From JBLHOS01 sp047623825 (GTDB lineage: Bacteria > Pseudomonadota > Alphaproteobacteria > Rhodobacterales > Rhodobacteraceae), in contig JBLHOS010000024.1 in the NCBI GenBank assembly GCA_047623825.1, positions 1-34,666 on the forward strand: 34,666 nt of DNA, written 5' to 3'. The position numbers were made by a program, and so were the translations under genes. The notes beneath the pieces are model-generated. The model was given only the letters and a program-made list of their open reading frames with translations. It was not told the DNA's origin and ran no database searches. Below, in pieces: positions 7,816 to 15,830 of this stretch. The stretch's first letter is position 1, and each line of letters opens with the position of its first letter.

Positions 7816-7849
7816 CAAAGGGCGGCGGCAAAATGATCGCCGTCCTTTG
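7816..7849. other. Imperfect hairpin between EF-hand and sigma genes
   Basis: CAAAGG and CGGCG on the left pair with CGCCG and CCTTTG on the right, with one internal mismatch and a 10-base loop. It lies between the EF-hand stop (7857) and the sigma start (7783). There is no following T-run on the minus strand, so it is at best a weak attenuator or RNA-processing site. Confidence 0.35.
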
Positions 7850-7856
7850 CTCATTC

Positions 7857-8324
7857 TTAACCGCGACGGGGGCCGCGATGATCGCGCATCCGCTCGGCGG
7901 CAGCCTCAAACTCAGCCTCTGAGACAACACCGTTATCGTCAGCATCCATGCGGCCAAAAATCCGGTCGCCACGACGACCGCTATCACGATCCATCATTTC
8001 TTCGGCGCTGAGTGTGCCATTGCCGTCCGCGTCCATCCGCTCAATCATCTGCTCAACACGGCTGGCAGCTCTTGCTTGGGCTTGAACGGTAAGTTCTTGC
8101 GCGTCCAACTCACCATCGGCGTTTGTGTCTGCAGCCTCAAAACGGGCAGTTCCCTGCGCCTGAAGCTCCTCAAGCGTCAACTGACCGTCCTCGTTCAGAT
8201 CTAACTCGGAATAGCTGGGCCGCTCAGGTCGTGGGCCTTGATCCGACTGGGCAGAGGCCGCAGTTGTGACCGCAAAACCAACGGGGATTAAAAGGCTCAA
8301 TATAATTGCAGTTTTCATCGACAT
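7857..8324 (-). CDS. Secreted EF-hand calcium-binding protein
   Basis: A 155-residue exported protein. The signal peptide is residues 1-26 (hydrophobic core IILSLLIPVGFAV, cleavage after ASA). Four EF-hand loops follow, beginning DLNEDGQLTLEE, DTNADGELDAQE, DADGNGTLSAEE and DADDNGVVSEAE, each with Asp at 1, Gly at 6 and Glu at 12, so calcium binding in the periplasm is likely. Arg-rich linkers and tail. ATG 8324 is preceded by AAGGAG at eight bases. It stands before the ECF sigma operon, and a GGAAC-type promoter candidate lies upstream, so it may be a target of that sigma factor. Confidence 0.9.
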   Translation of the reverse strand: MSMKTAIILSLLIPVGFAVTTAASAQSDQGPRPERPSYSELDLNEDGQLTLEELQAQGTARFEAADTNADGELDAQELTVQAQARAASRVEQMIERMDADGNGTLSAEEMMDRDSGRRGDRIFGRMDADDNGVVSEAEFEAAAERMRDHRGPRRG

Positions 8325-8370
8325 AACAGTTCTCCTTTTCTTGCCTGTCTAATCCTCTCACGCAGCAGCA

Positions 8371-8397
8371 TCGTATTTCCGTCGCAAAAAATGTTCC
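8371..8397 (-). promoter_or_regulatory. Candidate ECF-sigma promoter of the EF-hand gene
   Basis: On the minus strand, GGAAC (8397-8393) and TACGA (8375-8371) are separated by 17 bases, 47 bases before the ATG at 8324. GGAAC is the common -35 element of ECF sigma factors; the -10 match is loose. Use by the adjacent sigma factor is inference. Confidence 0.35.
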
Positions 8398-8490
8398 AGC
8401 TTTGCGACCAAGCGACGCTAATTGGGTGTAGGGCGTTGTGCGCCCGGCGCAGATCCTTAGTTTGCAGTGCTGAGCCTAAAGGACCCGCCC

Positions 8491-8868
8491 ATGACTGATG
8501 CCTTCACCACAACAGCAGAACGACCCGTGTTTCCGGCCCTGAAACGGGGTTGGCGGAGGCGTTGCCCTAAATGCGGCCAAGGTCCGATACTAAGCGGATA
8601 TTTAAAACTGCGCGAAAGCTGCCCGGTCTGTCGCGAAAATCTAAGCCATGCCCGCGCTGATGATGGGCCCGCATACATCACAATCTTGCTGACGGCCCAC
8701 GTCATGGGCCCATTGCTGTTGCTGGCATTTGAGGTGTTCCGCCCAGATCCACTGATCCTGGCAGTCGTGTTTTCAATTGGGGTCACGTGCATGTCGCTGT
8801 TCTTACTGCCGCGGGTCAAAGGCGCCTTGGTCGGGATCCAGTGGGCCAAGCGGATGCACGGATTTTGA
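8491..8868 (+). CDS. DUF983 zinc-ribbon membrane protein
   Basis: A 125-residue DUF983 protein. A short N-terminal part carries two CxxC pairs (CPKCGQG at about 26 and CPVCREN at about 47), which would form a zinc ribbon, with the typical arrangement RRRCPKCG...SCPVC. Two membrane helices follow (about 63-85 and 90-110). The function of the family is unknown. ATG 8491 has AAAGGA seven bases upstream, better than the in-frame ATG 24 bases earlier. Its stop codon overlaps the probable start of the NUDIX gene. Confidence 0.9.
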   Translation: MTDAFTTTAERPVFPALKRGWRRRCPKCGQGPILSGYLKLRESCPVCRENLSHARADDGPAYITILLTAHVMGPLLLLAFEVFRPDPLILAVVFSIGVTCMSLFLLPRVKGALVGIQWAKRMHGF

Positions 8869-9524
8869 CCGAGATTCGCGATGCTGCGACAATCATCCTG
8901 CTGCGCAAAATAAAGCATGTGCCCCATGTTTTGATGGGGCAACGCGGCGTCTCTGCGGCATTCATGCCATCGAAATTTGTCTTTCCCGGCGGTGCGGTTG
9001 ATGCGGTCGACGCCGAGATCCCATTGGCCAGTGAGATCCCGGCTGAAACCCTGAACCGGTTGAACCAGAAAAGTACACAACAAGCCTCAGCCTTGATTGC
9101 GGCCGCCACGCGTGAGCTGTGGGAAGAGGCCGGGATGTTGATCGGATCCCCCGCCGCATCGCCCGATTTTGAGGCGCCAAAAGGCTGGCGGGGCTATCTG
9201 GCGACAGGTCATCTGCCATGCGCCACTTCGATGGAATTTGTGTTCCGCGCGATAACTCCCCCCGGCCGTCCCCGGCGTTTTGACGCGCGGTTCTTTCTGG
9301 CCGATGCCAGCGCGTTGCGCACAGATCCGGACGACTTCTCAAAGGCCGAGGATGAGTTGAGCCACCTGCAATGGGTGTCTTTGGCCGACACGCGCAGCTT
9401 TGACATGCCGTTCATCACCGAGGTCGTGCTCGCCGAGATCGCAGCGCGCCTGAACCAGACCCATCAGGGCGGTGTCCCATTCTTTAACAATACCGATGAG
9501 GTCAGTCGGTTTGAACGGCTTTAG
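8865..9524 (+). CDS. NUDIX hydrolase, NUDT19/RP2-like with a split NUDIX box
   Basis: Predicted 219-residue hydrolase of nucleoside diphosphates linked to another group, possibly coenzyme A-type substrates by analogy with NUDT19-like enzymes. The NUDIX box is divided: FVFPGGAVDAVDAE supplies the first glycines and RELWEEAGMLI the catalytic REXXEE part, with about 35 residues inserted between. The start is best read as TTG 8865, which overlaps the DUF983 stop (TTTTGA) and gives MTEIRDAATIILL, the usual beginning of this family. The open frame continues upstream to 8787 inside DUF983, which I consider spurious. Its 3' end overlaps the convergent transporter gene by four bases. Confidence 0.85.
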   Translation: MTEIRDAATIILLRKIKHVPHVLMGQRGVSAAFMPSKFVFPGGAVDAVDAEIPLASEIPAETLNRLNQKSTQQASALIAAATRELWEEAGMLIGSPAASPDFEAPKGWRGYLATGHLPCATSMEFVFRAITPPGRPRRFDARFFLADASALRTDPDDFSKAEDELSHLQWVSLADTRSFDMPFITEVVLAEIAARLNQTHQGGVPFFNNTDEVSRFERL

Positions 9525-10450
9525 TTCAGAAACAACCGTTCCCCCAAATGCAGCCAAAGCGGCATGGTCAGGAATGACAGGCCCGTCTGCACAGTGATCA
9601 TTGATGCCATCAATGGTGCATCACCGCCAAATTGCCGCGCAAGCGTGTAGGCCGCCACCCCCGTTGGCAAAGCACCATAGATCAAGGCGACTTGAGCCTG
9701 TAGCGGGCTGGCGCCCATGGCCATGGCGGCAATAATAATAATGATCGGGAACAGTGCCAGCTTGCCAAAGCTGGCAAGGATCATCGGCAAGACATCCGCC
9801 CGCAAGCCTGCAAGTTTTAGATTGGCCCCGACACATAGTAGCATGATCGGCAGAGCCGCCGCCCCCAGTATAACGCCGGTTGGATGCAAAACTGGGATCG
9901 GCGCTAGCCCCATACGATTGACCAGCAACGCCAGAACAATGGCGATGATCAGGGGGTTCGTCACCAATCGCCATAATGTGCCCACGATGATTGAGCCGCC
10001 TTTTCGTGGCACCATCAACGCAAACAAGATCACCACGATCAGATTGACACCAGGCACCAAGACAGCCGCCCCCAGAACCGCCAGTTGCAGTCCCGGCGCG
10101 CCGTACAGCGCCTCAGCCACTGCCAACGCCACAAACGTATTGAACCGGGCTGAGCCTTGCATAACTGTACTGGCCAATGCGCGGCCACGCCTTAGTGCCA
10201 AACCGCAAACCACCCCATAGATCACGGCCACTAAAAAGCCTGCATAAAGCACACCGGCATACGGGCCCAACATCGCCTCCCCCAGATCGGCGGTTGAGAT
10301 GCGGACAAAGAACAAGGCTGGCATCAGGACGTAATAGACCAGTTGATCATTCAGGTTCCAAAATTCTCGCGATGGAATGCCGCCGCGACGCAGTGAATAA
10401 CCCAGAATGATCAGCACAAAGATCGGTGCAATTGCCATTATGATCGACAT
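9521..10450 (-). CDS. AEC (auxin efflux carrier) family transporter
   Basis: A 309-residue inner-membrane protein with about ten hydrophobic helices in two repeats, as in the AEC/bile-acid transporter-like fold. The N-terminal IIMAIAPIFVLIILGYSLRR and the mid-protein LPIMLLCVGANL are characteristic. Bacterial members export or import small carboxylates such as malate, but this substrate cannot be read. The start ATG 10450 overlaps the stop of the preceding DMT transporter gene (TGATG), with GGGGG upstream, so the two are translationally coupled. A TTG-initiated extension to 10465 is less likely. Confidence 0.9.
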   Translation of the reverse strand: MSIIMAIAPIFVLIILGYSLRRGGIPSREFWNLNDQLVYYVLMPALFFVRISTADLGEAMLGPYAGVLYAGFLVAVIYGVVCGLALRRGRALASTVMQGSARFNTFVALAVAEALYGAPGLQLAVLGAAVLVPGVNLIVVILFALMVPRKGGSIIVGTLWRLVTNPLIIAIVLALLVNRMGLAPIPVLHPTGVILGAAALPIMLLCVGANLKLAGLRADVLPMILASFGKLALFPIIIIIAAMAMGASPLQAQVALIYGALPTGVAAYTLARQFGGDAPLMASMITVQTGLSFLTMPLWLHLGERLFLN

Positions 10451-11361
10451 CAAAGAGACCCCCAAAGGATCAGCCCAAGGCTGAGAACTATAAAAGATAT
10501 CCCGATAATTTCTTTGCGGGTAGATCGTTCGCGCAGATAGAAAATGCTGAATACAAAGGTAAAGATCAGTTCAACCTGACCTAACGCTTTGACATAGGCG
10601 GCGGTCTGCAACGTGAACGCAGTGAACCAGCCAAGTGAGCCCAGCATTGATGTGATCCCAACCAATGACGAAATCCGCCAGCTTTGAAAAACCCGCACAA
10701 CTTCATCGCGGTCGCGCCACAACAGCCAAAGGCCAAGGCTGATGGTTTGAATGGCGGTGGCTACGGCCAGCGTGAACGAGGCGCGCAGGAACACGTCGCC
10801 GCTGTCCAGTGACAGGCTTGCCCCGCGATATCCCACAGCTGAGATGCCAAATAATAGGCCTGAGGCCAGCCCGTAGCCGCTGGCCGGGTTAAAAATCCGG
10901 GCCATAAATGGGATGGCAACGTCCCCTTTAGGCGGATCCGACAGGAACAATACCCCGATAAATCCAACGCCGATCGCCACCACCATAGGGGCTGAAACCG
11001 CCTCCCCCAACAGCGCCAAGCCAAGGATCGCAGTTAGGATCACCTCAGTCTTTTTCAGCGTGATGCCGACGGCGAAATTGCGGTGCGCGAACAGCGCTAC
11101 AACACACATCGTTGCGATCATCTGGGACAATCCACCAGAGATGATGAACGCCCAGAACCGCGAATTAGTATCAGGTATGCGCTGATCACTGACCGTCGAA
11201 TAGGTCACGACAACGATGGCAACCAACGGGGCAGAAAACAGAAATCGGGACCACGTCGCGCCACTGGTCGACAAGGTCGTGGTCTTGAGATGCCGCTGTA
11301 GCAAAAATCGCAGATTTTGCATAAATGCGGCGAAGATTGTGACTGAGATCCACAAAGGCAT
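10450..11361 (-). CDS. DMT superfamily (EamA-type) transporter
   Basis: A 303-residue inner-membrane protein with ten predicted helices in two EamA-like halves. The end of the first half, KKTEVILTAILGLALLGEAVSAP, and of the second, GQVELIFTFVFSIFYLRERSTRKEIIGI, are the paired conserved glutamate-containing segments of this superfamily. Members export amino acids, nucleosides or other metabolites; the substrate is unknown. It is the first gene of a two-gene unit with the AEC transporter, which overlaps its stop codon by one base. The desaturase gene ends 35 bp upstream on the same strand. Confidence 0.88.
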   Translation of the reverse strand: MPLWISVTIFAAFMQNLRFLLQRHLKTTTLSTSGATWSRFLFSAPLVAIVVVTYSTVSDQRIPDTNSRFWAFIISGGLSQMIATMCVVALFAHRNFAVGITLKKTEVILTAILGLALLGEAVSAPMVVAIGVGFIGVLFLSDPPKGDVAIPFMARIFNPASGYGLASGLLFGISAVGYRGASLSLDSGDVFLRASFTLAVATAIQTISLGLWLLWRDRDEVVRVFQSWRISSLVGITSMLGSLGWFTAFTLQTAAYVKALGQVELIFTFVFSIFYLRERSTRKEIIGISFIVLSLGLILWGSL

Positions 11362-11396
11362 GAAGCTTCATCGCCTTTGTAGGCACTCAGAGCAAG

Positions 11397-12278
11397 TCAG
11401 TTACCGGGCCAAAGTGGATGGGGCACGGGATCTTTGGCGCGAAACATATGGAGCTGGAATATTTGGGCATAAGATTTGTAGAGATATCCGCCATTCCGCT
11501 TTAGATACATCTCACGGTTGGCAAAGTATTTTTCCGGCAATTCATACCAGGGCACTTTGGGGTGTTGGTGATGGACGACGTGGAAATTATTGTTGAGAAA
11601 CAGGAATGCCAGCAGGCCGCGATCTTCGATGATAACCGTGCGCCCGGTAGCCCGCTCATGCGCCTGATGCTCCAAATATGTTCTGATCTTCAAGATCCCC
11701 ATCGCAAAATAGCATGACAGACAATAGGCCCATATCGGCATTGGCGACAGGACAATGAGGTAGACGACGGCCGTAGTTAAGACAGCATGTCCCACCCAGA
11801 CCCACAAGATCGCCCGGTCCCCACCCCGCATGCGCCACACGTCATCTGACCAAAAAATCCACAGGGCCACAAATGGTCCAAGGATCAATCGGCCAAGCAG
11901 CGTGTTGTTTGCGATCAAGATCAACTGAACCGGCTTGGTCAGGCCGCACCAGATCGCCGGATCCAGATAATTGCTTTCCGGATCATCGTATGGATCAGTC
12001 AGATTACTGTCCAAATGGTGGGCCAGATGTTGATCGCGGAACCGGACGAACGGAATGCACAGATTCAATGAGACAAAGACCAGTGCTGCACTTAGTGCAT
12101 TGTTCTCAAACGGGTGACCGTGGAGCGCTTCGTGCTGTAGCGAAGCATGCAGCGCAATCGTCAGGGTCGCCAACAAGACGGCTGCCGGTAAGAAGATCGA
12201 CGGCAGCACGGCCAACGCCACCACCCAAAGCCCATAACAACACCCAATTAGTCCAAAGGTTGGCCACTCAATACGCAC
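11397..12278 (-). CDS. Membrane fatty acid desaturase/hydroxylase family protein
   Basis: A 293-residue integral-membrane di-iron enzyme of the fatty acid desaturase type. The three histidine boxes are present: HEALHGHP (about residue 48), HLAHH (about 84) and HVVHHQHP (about 232). Hydrophobic pairs of helices lie between them. The substrate could be an acyl lipid or another hydrophobic molecule; boxes alone do not settle this. The start is taken as GTG 12278 (VRIEWPTFGL), which has GGAGAT upstream; the open frame to 12356 runs into the regulator's leader. It diverges from an XRE-type regulator across 127 bp, a probable regulatory pair. Confidence 0.85.
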   Translation of the reverse strand: MRIEWPTFGLIGCCYGLWVVALAVLPSIFLPAAVLLATLTIALHASLQHEALHGHPFENNALSAALVFVSLNLCIPFVRFRDQHLAHHLDSNLTDPYDDPESNYLDPAIWCGLTKPVQLILIANNTLLGRLILGPFVALWIFWSDDVWRMRGGDRAILWVWVGHAVLTTAVVYLIVLSPMPIWAYCLSCYFAMGILKIRTYLEHQAHERATGRTVIIEDRGLLAFLFLNNNFHVVHHQHPKVPWYELPEKYFANREMYLKRNGGYLYKSYAQIFQLHMFRAKDPVPHPLWPGN

Positions 12279-12405
12279 TATGGAAGATCTCCTTTGCTGT
12301 TTTGAGCAGAAATCCGCCCCGCATATTTTCGCTACCAAGCAAAGAGATGCCGTCACAGTCTGGTTTTCCTCGCCAATTTCTCAACAAAGGTGTATTTATT
12401 CAACG

Positions 12406-13266
12406 ATGCTTAATTTACTCGACAAAAGAGAGCGTGCGGAACTGTTTCGCACCAGATTAGAGGTCGCCTTGATACAATCAGGGCTATCGCGGGCGGCGTT
12501 GGCGCGCGTCACTGGGGTTGATCGCTCAACAATTACCCAACTTTTGCACAAGGATGACGTGCGTATGCCCGGCAGCCATCTGGTTGCGTGTTGTGCTGCG
12601 GCCCTTTCAGTTTCTGCTGATTGGTTGCTGGGTCTTAGTGACTTGCCCGAACAAGCGGGCGCCCTGTTGGCCAGTAGCCTAACCATGACCATTGCGGAGC
12701 GAGAAAAGGCCAATGCCAAATTGATGGAATGGCACAAGGAAGCCAGCGGCTTCAAGATCCGTCACGTGCCCGCAACCCTGCCCGAAATGTTGAAAACGCG
12801 AAAGTTGATCGAGTGGGAATTTGCGCCCGCAGTGGTCCGCGCGCCCGATGAGGCGATCCAAGCCGCCGAGGCGTGGCTGGACTGGATGCGCGGCACGCAG
12901 AGTGACTATGAAATCGCGCTTCCGATCCATCATCTTGAAAGCATGGCCGGCGGTTTTGGTTACTATGCAGGCCTTAGCGCTGACGTTCGGCGCGCACAGA
13001 TCGATTGGTTTCTTGAGGTTTACGACCAGCTATACCCGACGCTGCGGATCTTTTTATATGATGCCCACCGGGTGTTTTCCGCCCCTGTCACCGTCTTTGG
13101 CCCCAAGATCGCCGCGATTTATCTGGGTCAGCAATATGTGGTCTTTCGGGATCGCGAGCGGGTTCAGAATGTGACCCGGCATTTCGATTGGTTGGTCCGA
13201 GAGTCAATGGCATCAGCGCGCCAAGTGCCTGCCTTGTTGCTATCGATGCGCGACGGGATACGCTAG
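12406..13266 (+). CDS. XRE-type helix-turn-helix transcriptional regulator with large C-terminal domain
   Basis: A 286-residue protein. The N-terminal 70 residues are a Cro/CI-type helix-turn-helix (LSRAALARVTGVDRSTITQLL). The remaining ~210 residues contain a coiled or helical linker (about 95-115) and an alpha/beta-looking domain that I do not recognise (ALPIHHLESMAGGFGYYAG, RIFLYDAHRVFSAPVTVFG), probably an effector or oligomerisation domain. ATG 12406 is chosen because the helix-turn-helix follows at the normal distance; the frame is open upstream but overlaps the divergent desaturase promoter. Regulation of the desaturase is inferred from the divergent layout. Confidence 0.87.
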   Translation: MLNLLDKRERAELFRTRLEVALIQSGLSRAALARVTGVDRSTITQLLHKDDVRMPGSHLVACCAAALSVSADWLLGLSDLPEQAGALLASSLTMTIAEREKANAKLMEWHKEASGFKIRHVPATLPEMLKTRKLIEWEFAPAVVRAPDEAIQAAEAWLDWMRGTQSDYEIALPIHHLESMAGGFGYYAGLSADVRRAQIDWFLEVYDQLYPTLRIFLYDAHRVFSAPVTVFGPKIAAIYLGQQYVVFRDRERVQNVTRHFDWLVRESMASARQVPALLLSMRDGIR

Positions 13267-13376
13267 CGCCGAGCCGCGACACGGCCGCTCCGCGCGGGCT
13301 GCCTGTTAAACCGTAGCTATCCGCACAACCCATCGCGTCCGCAGAGGATGGATGGCGCAGCGCATTCCTGCATGGG

Positions 13377-14423
13377 TCAATAGGGCATGGCATGCGCTTG
13401 ATGCGCGGTGTCAATCTCTGCCAAAATTTCAGCGTCCAGGACCATATCGGCGGATTTCAGGATATGGTGCAGTTGCCCCACATCAGTGGCCCCGAAGATA
13501 GCTGAGATCCCAAACGGACGCGTCTGACACCAAGCCAATGACATCAATGTCAAATCAAGGCCGTGACGATCCGCAATCTCTTGATAGGCACCAACCGCCC
13601 TGAAGACCCGGTCGGTCTTTCGGCCACCCAAGGAGCCGTTGATATCCATCCGGGACCCTTTTGGAACAGCACCATTCTGGTATTTTCCAGTCAAAAGCCC
13701 AGTGGCCAACGGCGAATAGGCCAGCAGCGTAATCTGTTCATTCACAGCCATTTCCGCCAGATCAGTATCGTACTGACGGCAAAGCAAGGAGTATTCGTTC
13801 TGGATGCTCTGGACCCGTGGCAGCCCTTTGTCCTCAGCCTGCCGGATCCATTGGGTTGTTCCCCAAGCACTTTCGTTGGACAGGGCGAAGTGCCGAAGCT
13901 TACCCGCCTTGAGCAGACCTTGTGCTGCATCCAGCACAGCCGCCATATTCTCCAGCGTCACAGCCTTATCTTGGGCTGAGGGGTCAAATCCCCATAGCTG
14001 GCGAAAATGGTATGAGCCACGATTAGGCCAATGCAGCTGATAGATGTCGATGTAGTCGGTTTGCAAACGGCGCAAGGATTGATCGAACGCCTCAAGGAAC
14101 GTCTCGGCCGTGATGTCCTGCCCGATACGCACGAAAGAGCTGTTTTTACCTGCGATTTTGGTGGCCAGTTGATACTCATCCCGGCGCGACGGGTTCGCAC
14201 CAATCCAGTTGCCAAAGATGACTTCGGTATCGCCAACAGTCTCTGCCAGAACTGGGTTCACCGGGTACATCTCAGCGGTGTCGATGATGTTGATACCGGC
14301 ATCAAGCGAGATCTCAATCTGCTGATGCGCATCCGCCTGATCGGTTTGCGTCCCCCAAGTCATCGTTCCAAGGCAAAGTTCGGAAATCTGGATGTCAGTA
14401 CTGCCAAGGGGAATTGTGCGCAT
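13377..14423 (-). CDS. tas: Tas-like NADP(H)-dependent aldo/keto reductase
   Basis: A 348-residue cytosolic aldo/keto reductase closely patterned on E. coli Tas. The catalytic tetrad is visible: Asp and Tyr in IDTAEMYPV, Lys in ATKIAGKN and His in IYQLHWPNRG. The N-terminal LCLGTMTWGTQ and the GLLTGKY segment fit the same subfamily. Physiological substrate unknown. ATG 14423 gives the canonical beginning MRTIPLGSTDI; the upstream 13 codons in frame are not typical. It stands alone on the minus strand, with 306 bp before the acyltransferase gene. Confidence 0.9.
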   Translation of the reverse strand: MRTIPLGSTDIQISELCLGTMTWGTQTDQADAHQQIEISLDAGINIIDTAEMYPVNPVLAETVGDTEVIFGNWIGANPSRRDEYQLATKIAGKNSSFVRIGQDITAETFLEAFDQSLRRLQTDYIDIYQLHWPNRGSYHFRQLWGFDPSAQDKAVTLENMAAVLDAAQGLLKAGKLRHFALSNESAWGTTQWIRQAEDKGLPRVQSIQNEYSLLCRQYDTDLAEMAVNEQITLLAYSPLATGLLTGKYQNGAVPKGSRMDINGSLGGRKTDRVFRAVGAYQEIADRHGLDLTLMSLAWCQTRPFGISAIFGATDVGQLHHILKSADMVLDAEILAEIDTAHQAHAMPY

Positions 14424-14729
14424 GGGACGGTATCCTTCGTCAGGTTTGATATTGGGTGGCATAGGTAACGGCCCCCGACGTCAGAACAAGTCGAAAAAGA
14501 CTAAGGGCGGCCGTCATGTAGTTGGAATGACGCTATTTGTGCCTGTGGTCCGAACACAGCCCGTTAATAAGGCAACATGTCCTAGGGACTGCCAGCGTTT
14601 TAATTGGACCCCAGATCACCAGACGTGGCACCCAGCAATGCGGCCTTCTGTTGCCCCGCAACTGTTTACTGTTTCGCCCCAATTTCAGCACTTTCCTACG
14701 ACATACATGCTTAGATTTTGTGAGGGCGA
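14424..14729. other. Intergenic region, nothing recognised
   Basis: This 306-bp gap separates two divergent genes (tas-like and acyltransferase) and must hold their promoters. I see no convincing coding frame, no strong palindrome and no recognisable promoter elements. A short AGTC-gaaaaa-GACT repeat is too small to call. Confidence 0.5.
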
Positions 14730-15818
14730 ATGACGATGCGATGCATCTATCTGGATTACTTCCGTGCATTTTGCATGCTTTTCATCGTGCCGTTGCACGC
14801 TTTCTACATGCTTGACTACGCGCCAGCAGCCCTTTTTGCGGTCCTGACCTACAACTTTTGCATGTCCGCATTCTTTTTGATTTCGGGTTATGTGATGGCT
14901 GCATCGCTTGTGACAAAGTCGGTGAGTGATATCTTGTCATCGCGCATCATGGCCCTTGGCGTACCTTTTATTGTCGGATTGCTCATCATCAACCCGGTGA
15001 CGCTGGCGATCATGTTCGGTGGCTTTGGTTCAGCGGAGTATTGGGCTGAGTTGCAGGCGCGTTTTGCAGATCGCTCGATCATTGTGCATCTTTGGTTTTT
15101 AGTCACCTTAATCAGCTTTGTGATTATCACTCCCCTGTTGGCGGTCACCATACGCTCAGGACTTTGGCGTTGGGTAATTGCGGGCTGCGCAACACATTTG
15201 CCCGCACGGTACTGGCCTGTCGCTATCGTACTTTCTGCCGGATTATTGCGCACCATTATGGAACTGATGTTTAAGGACATCACTCCACGCCCTTTTGACA
15301 ACATTCCGGAGTATTTCTGGGCCTACGCCTTTGGGTTTGCGCTGTTTGCACATCCGCAGGGTTGGCGCCGGATCCACAGCATAGATCCGATGGCCTTTAT
15401 CCTTGCTGCCAGTCTATGGATTGTCGTGATCACCGGCACATTCGCGCCGGGAACTTGGCTAGAACTAGCATTCTACAATGCCCGGCTGGCAGTCAGCAGT
15501 GCCGCGATCACCTTTGGTCTTTTGTGGCTGTTTCGCAAAACGATCAACCGACCCAACGCGGTCTGGTCGTTCCTGTCTGAGGCCGCATTCAGCGTTTACA
15601 TATTGCAGTGGCTGGTACTGTTTGCGCTGCGCCCTTGGCTCGAATTCGTCGGCCTATCGGCCGGTGGCCTGTTTTGGGCGGCGGTGTTCGGCACGCTTAC
15701 GATCACACTTGCGCTACATCACTTGGTCATCAAGCGTGTGCCGATACTGATGCTTATTCTCAATGGAAAATGGCCAGAGCAGCGCCCGCAGCCAAGAACT
15801 CAGCCGCGGGCCTCTTGA
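14730..15818 (+). CDS. Acyltransferase 3 family membrane protein
   Basis: A 362-residue integral-membrane protein with about ten helices. The opening YLDYFRAFCMLFIVPLHAFYM has the conserved Arg and His of the acyltransferase 3 family (PF01757), followed by the FFLISGYVMA segment. Such proteins transfer acetyl, succinyl or other acyl groups to sugars, peptidoglycan or glucans across the inner membrane. The closing region FLSEAAFSVYILQWLVLF is also typical. The acceptor is unknown. GAGGG lies close before ATG 14730 and at better spacing before ATG 14736, so the true start may be two codons later. It converges with sdhB, 12 bp away. Confidence 0.87.
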   Translation: MTMRCIYLDYFRAFCMLFIVPLHAFYMLDYAPAALFAVLTYNFCMSAFFLISGYVMAASLVTKSVSDILSSRIMALGVPFIVGLLIINPVTLAIMFGGFGSAEYWAELQARFADRSIIVHLWFLVTLISFVIITPLLAVTIRSGLWRWVIAGCATHLPARYWPVAIVLSAGLLRTIMELMFKDITPRPFDNIPEYFWAYAFGFALFAHPQGWRRIHSIDPMAFILAASLWIVVITGTFAPGTWLELAFYNARLAVSSAAITFGLLWLFRKTINRPNAVWSFLSEAAFSVYILQWLVLFALRPWLEFVGLSAGGLFWAAVFGTLTITLALHHLVIKRVPILMLILNGKWPEQRPQPRTQPRAS

Positions 15819-15830
15819 ACCATCTAGAAT

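Noticed and set aside
14392..14733. Open plus-strand frame of 113 codons between tas and the acyltransferase gene
   Set aside because: It overlaps the tas-like start antisense, has no ribosome site or domain, and its composition is not protein-like.
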